From: Corynebacterium sp.
GTDB taxonomy: Bacteria > Actinomycetota > Actinomycetes > Mycobacteriales > Mycobacteriaceae
Reading direction: 5' to 3'
Assembly (NCBI RefSeq): GCF_030532715.1
Contig: NZ_JAUNKO010000001.1
Location: 1-64,000 of the forward strand
DNA: 64,000 nucleotides
Shown here: positions 54,862 through 62,102 of the stretch, piece by piece
Position numbering within the stretch: position 1 is the stretch's first letter
How the letters are laid out: every line of letters begins with the position of its first letter
Notes under the pieces: generated by a model
What the model saw: the letters and a program-made list of their open reading frames with translations, nothing else
Database searches by the model: none
What the model was told of the DNA's origin: nothing
Translations under genes and position numbers: made by a program

Positions 54862-55674
54862 ATGTTCACAGTCGCACAACGACGCAACGAGATCGCCAAT
54901 GCTACCGTCGCCCACGGGCACTCCAGCGTCGCTGAGCTGGCCGCAAAATTCGATGTCACCCAAGAAACCATCCGCCGGGATTTGAAAGCACTGGAGGCCG
55001 AAAACCTGGTGCACCGAGTCCACGGTGGTGCCATCGCACCATACGCCGCGGAGCTCCACAATGGGCCGGGGTTAGACCAACCGGCGGCCACCGAGCCGAG
55101 TTTCGATCAAGCCGCCTTGCACAACGCGCACGAAAAACTCGCGATCGCGCACGCGGCGACCCGGCTCCTGCCGGAGCAGGCGGGCAGTGTGTTTTTGGAC
55201 GCCGGCACCACCACCGCCGCGTTCGCCAATGCGATGGCGCAGTGCTACACAGACCAGCGCTGGACGGTGGTGACAAACTCCCTGCCGGCAGCAATGACGC
55301 TGTCGGTGACGGGCGTACCGGGCGTGAATTTACTCGGCGGTCCGATGCGCACGTTTACGCGCTCCGTGATCGGCGAGGAAGCGGTAAACACCCTGGACTC
55401 GTTGCGCGCGGACCTGGCGTTTTTGGGCACAAATGCCGTCTCCGAAAGCCACGGGTTATCCACCCCCGACCCGACCGCAGCGGCCGTCAAACGCGCCATG
55501 GTGCAACAAGCATCCACGGTTGTTGTTTTGTGCGATTCCTCGAAGTTTGACCGTGAGTACTTAGTCACATTCGCGCATCTAGAGGATATCGATGTTGTAG
55601 TTACTGATGAACAAGCTTCCCCCAGGTTTCTCGCGATGTTACGCTCACACAACATTGAGGTGATTCAACCGTGA
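54862..55674 (+). CDS. fruR: DeoR-family fructose regulator FruR
   Basis: 270 residues from ATG 54862 with GGAGG 5 bases upstream. Helix-turn-helix VAQRRNEIANATVAHGHSSVAELAAKFDVTQETIRRDL; sensor domain with FLDAGTT, TNSLPAA and LGTNAV. Close paralogue of SugR. The stop lies in GTGA with the fruK start. Senses fructose phosphates and controls the fru operon. Confidence 0.9.
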   Translation: MFTVAQRRNEIANATVAHGHSSVAELAAKFDVTQETIRRDLKALEAENLVHRVHGGAIAPYAAELHNGPGLDQPAATEPSFDQAALHNAHEKLAIAHAATRLLPEQAGSVFLDAGTTTAAFANAMAQCYTDQRWTVVTNSLPAAMTLSVTGVPGVNLLGGPMRTFTRSVIGEEAVNTLDSLRADLAFLGTNAVSESHGLSTPDPTAAAVKRAMVQQASTVVVLCDSSKFDREYLVTFAHLEDIDVVVTDEQASPRFLAMLRSHNIEVIQP

Positions 55675-56636
55675 TTCTCACACTCACACCCAACCCCAGC
55701 ATCGATCAAACGCTCGTTCTTTCGGAACCGTTGCGGCCCGGCTCGGTGCAGCGCGCAACGCAAGTTTTCAGCGTGGCCGGCGGCAAGGGGATTAACATTT
55801 CCCGCGCGTGCCGCAGCGCCGGAGTGGACACGCTCGCCGTGTTTCCCTGCGCGGATGCCGACCCGTTTTTGCGCCTGTTGCACGACATTGACGTGCCACA
55901 CCACGCGGTCCACATGCCGGACACGGTGCGCACAAACACCACTGTGACCACCCCGGGCGGCGAAACCACCAAGCTCAACGGGCCGGGGCCAACGCTTTCC
56001 GCCCCCATTCTCGCCGAGCTTGAACGCGTACTTATCGACGCCGCAGCCCACGCCGACGCAGTCATCCTCGCCGGTTCCCTCCCACAAGGCACCCCGGAGG
56101 ATTGGTACGTCACCCTCATAGCCAAACTGCGCTCGAAGGCCCCGGACCTGCTCATTGCCGTCGATAGTTCGGACGGCCCGTTGCGCGCGCTGGCCAACGG
56201 TTTGGAGTGCGGCGTCGCGCCGTCGTTACTCAAACCCAACGGCCTGGAACTCGGGCAGCTTATCGGCGCCGACGGCGAAGCGCTGGAAGCGGCGGCCCAG
56301 CGGGGAGAATACGCCGCTGTTGTCGAAGCGGCCAAAGACCTTGTGCGCCGCGGCATCACCGAAGTGCTGGTATCCCTCGGAGCCGCTGGGGCCGCACTCG
56401 TCACCGAACACGACGCGTGGATCGCAACCCCGCCACGCATCGAATGCGTATCCACCGTCGGCGCTGGGGACAGCACCCTTGCCGGCTACGTCATGTCCCG
56501 CACCACGGGGGCAGACCATGCGCAAGCACTCAAAACCGCCGTAGCGTATGGCGCCGCAGCCGCCTCGCTACCCGGAACAGCCATCCCAACACCCAACGAC
56601 CTACACCTCGACGGAGCCACCGTCGCCAAGTTTTAG
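55671..56636 (+). CDS. fruK: 1-phosphofructokinase
   Basis: 321 residues, GTG start overlapping fruR. PfkB signature 1 GGKGINISRAC, KPNGLELGQL, and signature 2 VSTVGAGDSTLAGYV with the catalytic Asp. Phosphorylates the fructose-1-phosphate formed by the fructose PTS to fructose-1,6-bisphosphate. Followed 12 bases later by ptsF. Confidence 0.95.
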   Translation: MILTLTPNPSIDQTLVLSEPLRPGSVQRATQVFSVAGGKGINISRACRSAGVDTLAVFPCADADPFLRLLHDIDVPHHAVHMPDTVRTNTTVTTPGGETTKLNGPGPTLSAPILAELERVLIDAAAHADAVILAGSLPQGTPEDWYVTLIAKLRSKAPDLLIAVDSSDGPLRALANGLECGVAPSLLKPNGLELGQLIGADGEALEAAAQRGEYAAVVEAAKDLVRRGITEVLVSLGAAGAALVTEHDAWIATPPRIECVSTVGAGDSTLAGYVMSRTTGADHAQALKTAVAYGAAAASLPGTAIPTPNDLHLDGATVAKF

Positions 56637-56648
56637 GATCAGCACACC

Positions 56649-58649
56649 ATGAGCACCATCACGCCATCCCTTGTGACGTTGGATGCCGACTTCGGCTCCA
56701 CGCCAGAAGACGTTATCGGCCAACTGGCCAAAACGGTCGCCGCCGCGGGCCGCTCCACCAACGCGGCACTCCTCACCGAGGACGCCTGCGCCCGCGAAGC
56801 GCAATCCCCCACCGGCGTACCCGGCGGGGTGGCCATCCCCCACTGCCGCACCGCAGCCGTCAACGAACCCACCCTGGCGTTCGTCCGGCTCACCAATCCC
56901 GTCGACTTCGGCGGACCCGACGGCGACGCCACCCTCGTCTTCCTCATCGCCGCCCCCGAAGGCGGTGGGAAAGCCCACCTGAAAATCCTGTCCACCCTGG
57001 CGCGCGCCCTGGTGCGCAAAGACTTCATCCAAGCACTGCGCAGCGCGACCACCAAAGATGAAATCGTCGAACGCGTCACCGAAGTACTCAACAAGCCCAA
57101 ACAGCGCCGCGGCACAACCGACACCGACGCCAGCAGCGGCGGGAGCGCAGCGGTCACCCGGATCGTCGCAATCACTGCCTGCCCCACCGGCATCGCCCAC
57201 ACCTACATGGCGGCCGATTCCCTGACCCAAACCGCGGCGGAAATGGACGGGGTGGAACTCGTTGTAGAAACCCAAGGCTCCTCCTCGGTGACCCCGTTGC
57301 CATCGGATGTCGTCGCCGCCGCTGACGCGGTGATCTTCGCCACCGACGTCGGGGTGAAAGACCGCGAACGCTTCGCGGGCAAACCCGTCATCGAATCCGG
57401 CGTGAAACGCGCCATCAACGAACCCGCCAAAATGATTGCCGAAGCCCAGGCAGCGGCGAACAATCCCAACGCGCGCCGAGTCAGCGGGGGTGCGTCAAGC
57501 GCTGAACAAGGCGAAGAATCCGGGGCCCAACTCGGCTGGGGCAAGCGCATCCAGCAAGCGGTCATGACCGGCGTGTCCTACATGATCCCGTTCGTGGCAG
57601 CCGGTGGTTTGCTCCTCGCGCTCGGCTTCCTCTTTGGCGGCTACGACATGGCCAACGGGTGGGAAGAAATCGTCACAAACCACTCGCTGACCAATCTGCC
57701 AGGGCACGTCGTCGGCGAAAACACCTTCGACCGCGCCGGATTCCTCCTCTACTTTGGTGCCGTGCTCTTCGCCACCGGCCAAGCCGCCATGGGTTTCATC
57801 GTTCCCGCACTCTCCGGGTACATCGCCTACGCCCTCGGCGGGCGCCCCGGCATCGCCCCCGGCTTCATCGGCGGCGCGATCTCCTTGGCGGTCGGCGCTG
57901 GCTTCATCGGCGGGCTTGTCACCGGTATCCTCGCCGGGATCATCTCCATGGCCATCGGCTCGATGAAAGTACACCGCATCATCGCCTCGCTCATGCCGGT
58001 GGTGATCATCCCGCTCCTCAGCTCGCTGATCGTGGGCCTGTCCATGTACCTCGTGCTGGGGCGCCCGCTCGCCGCGCTGCTCGACGCCCTGCAAAACTGG
58101 CTGACGTCGATGTCCGGATCCTCCGCAGTGCTGCTGGGCATCATCCTCGGACTGATGATGTGCTTCGACCTCGGCGGCCCCGTGAACAAAGCCGCTTACT
58201 TGTTCGCCACCGCAGGCCTGTCCACGGGTGACGACGCCGCCTTGACCATCATGGCCGCCGTCATGGGCGCCGGCATGGTACCCCCGATCGCGCTGTCGAT
58301 CGCCACCCTACTGCGCCCCCGCCTCTTCACCGAAGCAGAGCGCGAGAACGGCAAATCCGCCTGGCTGCTGGGCCTCTCCTTCATCTCCGAAGGCGCCATC
58401 CCATTCGCCGCCGCAGACCCGTTGCGCGTCATCCCTGCAATGATGGTCGGCGGCGCGACCACCGGCGCAATCTCGATGGCCTTCGGCGTCGGATCCCGCG
58501 CCCCGCACGGCGGCCTGTTCGTCCTGTTCGCCATCGACCCGGCGTGGGCGTGGGTAGCGGCAATCATCATCGGTTCCGCAGTTTCCGCCTTGGCGGTGGT
58601 CGCGCTGAAGCAGATCAACAGGGCACCCGCAGCCGCCAATCGGGCATAA
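56649..58649 (+). CDS. ptsF: PTS fructose-specific EIIABC
   Basis: 666 residues with three domains in order. EIIA at 1-150 with phosphorylated H65 in GVAIPHCRT; EIIB at about 170-265 with C178 in VAITACPTGIAHTY; EIIC at about 300-660 with multiple helices (MTGVSYMIPFVAAGGLLLALGF; FISEGAIPFAAADPLRVIP). Imports fructose and phosphorylates it at C1. Final gene of the fruR-fruK-ptsF operon. Confidence 0.96.
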   Translation: MSTITPSLVTLDADFGSTPEDVIGQLAKTVAAAGRSTNAALLTEDACAREAQSPTGVPGGVAIPHCRTAAVNEPTLAFVRLTNPVDFGGPDGDATLVFLIAAPEGGGKAHLKILSTLARALVRKDFIQALRSATTKDEIVERVTEVLNKPKQRRGTTDTDASSGGSAAVTRIVAITACPTGIAHTYMAADSLTQTAAEMDGVELVVETQGSSSVTPLPSDVVAAADAVIFATDVGVKDRERFAGKPVIESGVKRAINEPAKMIAEAQAAANNPNARRVSGGASSAEQGEESGAQLGWGKRIQQAVMTGVSYMIPFVAAGGLLLALGFLFGGYDMANGWEEIVTNHSLTNLPGHVVGENTFDRAGFLLYFGAVLFATGQAAMGFIVPALSGYIAYALGGRPGIAPGFIGGAISLAVGAGFIGGLVTGILAGIISMAIGSMKVHRIIASLMPVVIIPLLSSLIVGLSMYLVLGRPLAALLDALQNWLTSMSGSSAVLLGIILGLMMCFDLGGPVNKAAYLFATAGLSTGDDAALTIMAAVMGAGMVPPIALSIATLLRPRLFTEAERENGKSAWLLGLSFISEGAIPFAAADPLRVIPAMMVGGATTGAISMAFGVGSRAPHGGLFVLFAIDPAWAWVAAIIIGSAVSALAVVALKQINRAPAAANRA

Positions 58650-58739
58650 CCAAAAATATTGTTTGCTAGTTTCCTAGCGGAATCAACAAGAGTTCCGTAA
58701 AGTTGGGCACATCGCCCCCTTCCATGAAAGGACCATCAC

Positions 58740-59006
58740 ATGGCATCGAAGACCGTCACCGTAGGCTCCGCAGTCGGCTTGCACGCACGCCCCGCAGCGA
58801 TCATCGCTGAAGCAGCAGGCAACTACGACGAAGACATCTTCCTCACCCTCGTCGGCGAAGAAGATGACGAACCCACCGAAGCTGCCTCCTCCCTGATGAT
58901 CATGGCGCTCGGCGCGGAAAAGGGCGACCAGGTGGTGGTGACCTCCGACAACGCAGCCGCCGTTGAGGAGATCGCCAGCTTGATTGAAAAGGACCTGGAC
59001 GCCTAA
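58740..59006 (+). CDS. ptsH: Phosphocarrier protein HPr
   Basis: 88 residues with the phosphorylated H15 in VGLHARPAA and the regulatory region SSLMIMALGAEKGDQV; a Ser pair is at about residue 48-49, so regulation by a Ser kinase is possible but not shown. AAAGGA is upstream of the ATG. Carries phosphate from EI to all EIIA domains. Confidence 0.96.
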   Translation: MASKTVTVGSAVGLHARPAAIIAEAAGNYDEDIFLTLVGEEDDEPTEAASSLMIMALGAEKGDQVVVTSDNAAAVEEIASLIEKDLDA

Positions 59007-59021
59007 CGCCTCCGGAACGTC

Positions 59022-59063
59022 AACACCGCCGCAACGGATCGTCTTCGTTGCGGCGGTGTTTTT
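59022..59063 (+). terminator. Rho-independent terminator after ptsH
   Basis: Perfect arms AACACCGCCGCAACG and CGTTGCGGCGGTGTT around a 9-base loop, ending in a TTTT run. It also shields the convergent uracil permease gene. Confidence 0.92.
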
Positions 59064-59074
59064 CACGTTTTAGA

Positions 59075-60361
59075 TCAGGATGTGTGCATGTTTTGGCCTT
59101 CGCCGATGGTTTCGTAGCACCATTTCAGTATCGGATAGCCGACGATGATGCCGACGGAACCCCAGGCAATACCTTCCAATTCAACACCGAAGACTGTGAG
59201 CGTCAGGTTGCCGATGCCAGCGATGAGTGCCACTGCGGCGGCGGTGAGATTGACAGGATTATTGAAATCCACTTTGGCGTCCTGCCAGATACGCACGCCG
59301 AGCATGCCGATCAAGCCGTAGAGAACAATGGTGGCACCGCCCAATACGCCGGGTGGGATGGTCAGGATGAGGGCACCGAATTTCGGGATAAAGGCGAGTG
59401 CCACGGCGGTAAGCGCCGCCACCCAATAGGCGGCGGTGGAATAAACTTTGGTGGCTGCCATCACACCAATATTTTCGGCGTACGTGGTGGTGCCGGAGCC
59501 GCCGAATCCGCCAGCGAGGGAGGTGGCGAGGCCGTCGGCGATCAAGGCGTCACCGGCGAGATCATCCATATTGCGGCCAGTCATCGCGGATACGGCCTTG
59601 ACGTGGCCAACGTTTTCGGCGATGAGCACGATCACCACCGGCAGGGTAACCAGCACCACCGACAGTTCGAATTGGGGGGTGTGGAATTCGGGGAAGCCCA
59701 GCCACGGGGCCGCTGCGAGAGCACGCACGGCGTCGTCGGTGAGATTACCGGTGAAGGTGGCGAACAACCAGCCGATAATGACGCCAATGAGGATGCCGAG
59801 GCGGGCAACCATACCACGCCCGGCGACGGTGGCCAGCAGGATCGCCACCATGGTGATGGTGGCCACCAACGGTTGTTCCGCATACGATTGCGCGGACACC
59901 GGCGCGAGGTTGAGGCCGATGAGTGCGACGATGGCGCCGGTCACGGCGGGGGGCATCACGGCGTCGAGAAGCGAACGCCCCGTGCGTTTCACCAGCAAAC
60001 CCACGCCCACCAACACCAAGCCCGCAACAATTATGCCGCCCAATTGGGTGGGAATACCCTCAGCCTGGGTAGCCACCAGCGGCGCAATAAACGCAAATGA
60101 GCTGCCTAGGTAGCTTGGCAGGCGGTTGCGGGTAACCAAGAGAAACAGCATGGTGCCCACGCCGGAAAACAGCAACGTGGTGTTGACTGGGAACCCGGTG
60201 AGCGTTGGCACGAGCAATGTTGCACCGAACATTGCGATAACGTGTTGCATGCCGATGCCGACGGTCCGGCTCCAGTTCAGGCGTTCCTCGGGCGCGACAA
60301 CGCCGCCTGGTTGAATCGTTTTGCCGTCGCCGTGGACGGACCAGCCCCATGAAGTACTCAC
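59075..60361 (-). CDS. uraA: Uracil permease (NCS2 family)
   Basis: 428 residues, GTG start, fourteen-segment NCS2 transporter. Landmarks are GMQHVIAMFGATLLVP near the N-terminus, VIAENVGHVKAVSAMTG and GSGTTTYAENIGVMAAT (substrate site). The most likely substrate is uracil from the UraA-like signature; xanthine is less likely. Confidence 0.88.
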   Translation of the reverse strand: MSTSWGWSVHGDGKTIQPGGVVAPEERLNWSRTVGIGMQHVIAMFGATLLVPTLTGFPVNTTLLFSGVGTMLFLLVTRNRLPSYLGSSFAFIAPLVATQAEGIPTQLGGIIVAGLVLVGVGLLVKRTGRSLLDAVMPPAVTGAIVALIGLNLAPVSAQSYAEQPLVATITMVAILLATVAGRGMVARLGILIGVIIGWLFATFTGNLTDDAVRALAAAPWLGFPEFHTPQFELSVVLVTLPVVIVLIAENVGHVKAVSAMTGRNMDDLAGDALIADGLATSLAGGFGGSGTTTYAENIGVMAATKVYSTAAYWVAALTAVALAFIPKFGALILTIPPGVLGGATIVLYGLIGMLGVRIWQDAKVDFNNPVNLTAAAVALIAGIGNLTLTVFGVELEGIAWGSVGIIVGYPILKWCYETIGEGQNMHTS

Positions 60362-60400
60362 GAGACCTCATTATCCGTCGCGCACACCCAAACACCCAAA

Positions 60401-61822
60401 TCAGGAAATTGTAAAGTTGCGCAACTCCGCAGCCAAGGATTGCGGTAGGCGGACATCGATCACCGTGCCGTCACCGTCATAGGTTTCGCTCAGCACCGTT
60501 CCGTGCTCGTGTACGCGTGCCACGATGTCGCCGCGCGTAAACGGAATGCGCAACGTAATGTGCGCATCGAGGGAATTCAAAAACAATTCGATGCGGGCCT
60601 CAAGCTCCGCGATCCCCTCGCCGGTGCGTGCGGAAACAAACACCGGATCCACCAGTGCGTGGCGCAGCTCCGCCAACGTCAGCGGGTCCGCAATGTCGAT
60701 CTTGTTCACCACAATCAACTCCGGCGGCGCCGGGACGTTGAGCTCGCGAACGATATCGGTGATAACGCCATTGACCGCTTGGATCTGTTTCAACGGGAAC
60801 GCGTCGGCGCCATCCACCACGTGCAGCACAAGGTCCGCCTCCACGACCTCCTCAAGGGTGGAGCGGAACGCCTCCACCAGCTGGGTGGGCAGATGGCGTA
60901 CAAAGCCCACGGTGTCCGTAAACACGACCGCGCGGCCATCCGCGAGTTCCGCTCGCCTCGTGGTGGGGTCCAGGGTGGCAAAGAGCGCGTCCTCCACCAG
61001 CACCCCGGCGCCAGTCATGGCGTTGATGAGGGAGGATTTGCCCGCGTTGGTATAGCCGGCGATGGCGATCTGCGGCACGGTGGAGGCGCGGCGTTGGGAA
61101 CGCTTGACCTCCCGGGAGGTTTTCATCGCCTCCAACTCTTTGCGGATCTTCGCCATGTCCGAGCGCAATCGGCGGCGATCCGCCTCAATCTTTGTTTCGC
61201 CGGGGCCACGCAGACCCACGCCGCCGTTCGAGCCGGCGCGACCGCCTGCCTGCCGGGACAAGCTCCCACCCCAACCACGCACGCGAGTAATCAGGTACTC
61301 CATTTGCGCCAGCGACACCTGCGCCTTACCTTCCTTGGATTTCGCGTGCTGGGCGAAAATATCCAGGATCAGCATGGTGCGGTCGATCACCTTCACATCG
61401 AGCGCTTTTTCCAAGGCAATCATCTGCCCGGGGCTTAGTTCGCCGTCACAGATGACGGTGTCGGCGCCGGAGGCCACGACGATTTCCTTGAGCTCTTTGA
61501 CCTTGCCGGAGCCAATGTAGGTGCCGGGGTCGGGCCGGTCGCGTTTTTGGTAAATCGTGTCCACCACCTCGGCGCCGGCAGTTTCGGCGAGCGCTGCGAG
61601 CTCGGCGAGGTTGGCTTCGATCTCGGCGGCGCTGCCTTCGGTCCACATGCCCACCAACACCACCTGTTCAAGGCGGAGTTTGCGGTATTCGACGTCGTAG
61701 CCGTCAGATTGTTCGGTGGTGTGGGTTTTGGCACCGCGGGTGAGCCGGCGCAGGCTGGAACGCGCCTCAAGGTCCAACTCACCCGTGGTGGGGGTAACAG
61801 AAAGTGATGGTTGTTCAGTCAT
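60401..61822 (-). CDS. hflX: GTPase HflX
   Basis: 473 residues. N-terminal HflX domain (DPGTYIGSGKVKELKEIV; GLRGPGETKIEADRRR), G1 AGYTNAGKSSL, G3 DTVGFVRHLPTQL, G4 NKID. Ribosome-associated GTPase that splits stalled ribosomes. Its ATG lies 8 bases inside the end of the FeoC-like gene, so both are in one operon. Confidence 0.95.
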   Translation of the reverse strand: MTEQPSLSVTPTTGELDLEARSSLRRLTRGAKTHTTEQSDGYDVEYRKLRLEQVVLVGMWTEGSAAEIEANLAELAALAETAGAEVVDTIYQKRDRPDPGTYIGSGKVKELKEIVVASGADTVICDGELSPGQMIALEKALDVKVIDRTMLILDIFAQHAKSKEGKAQVSLAQMEYLITRVRGWGGSLSRQAGGRAGSNGGVGLRGPGETKIEADRRRLRSDMAKIRKELEAMKTSREVKRSQRRASTVPQIAIAGYTNAGKSSLINAMTGAGVLVEDALFATLDPTTRRAELADGRAVVFTDTVGFVRHLPTQLVEAFRSTLEEVVEADLVLHVVDGADAFPLKQIQAVNGVITDIVRELNVPAPPELIVVNKIDIADPLTLAELRHALVDPVFVSARTGEGIAELEARIELFLNSLDAHITLRIPFTRGDIVARVHEHGTVLSETYDGDGTVIDVRLPQSLAAELRNFTIS

Positions 61823-62096
61823 TACCCGTCATTATCGCACGGGAACTCGAGGGTTTGCGAGTCAAGGTCAACGTGACAAGCCCCCCGGTTGTGCCGCAGG
61901 AATCCTCGTTGCAGCCCCCACAGCTGCCGCTGCACGCCATCGCTTCTCGACGTCGCTGCAACTGCCCCATACGCTCCAAGTGCTCCAATGCGGCACTCAC
62001 CGTGGATCGAGTCAACCCGGTGCGCTCAGCAATCTCAACAACCGTGACCGCACCATCCTCAACGCTAGCGCGAACTGCGGATAACGGGCTCGTCAT
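61815..62096 (-). CDS. FeoC-like winged-helix protein with cysteine cluster
   Basis: 93 residues. A winged-helix (SAVRASVEDGAVTVVEIAERTGLTRSTVSAALEHLERM) is followed by four cysteines in CSGSCGGCNEDSC (C-x3-C-x2-C-x4-C), which could hold an iron-sulfur cluster or metal. It follows feoB by 6 bases, as FeoC does. It may sense iron or modulate FeoB. Confidence 0.7.
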   Translation of the reverse strand: MTSPLSAVRASVEDGAVTVVEIAERTGLTRSTVSAALEHLERMGQLQRRREAMACSGSCGGCNEDSCGTTGGLVTLTLTRKPSSSRAIMTGND

Positions 62097-62102
62097 ACAG
62101 GA

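Noticed and set aside
59048..60100. 350-residue open frame on the plus strand
   Set aside because: Antisense to the uracil permease; Glu/Asp/Gly/His-rich, as expected for the reverse of a hydrophobic coding sequence.
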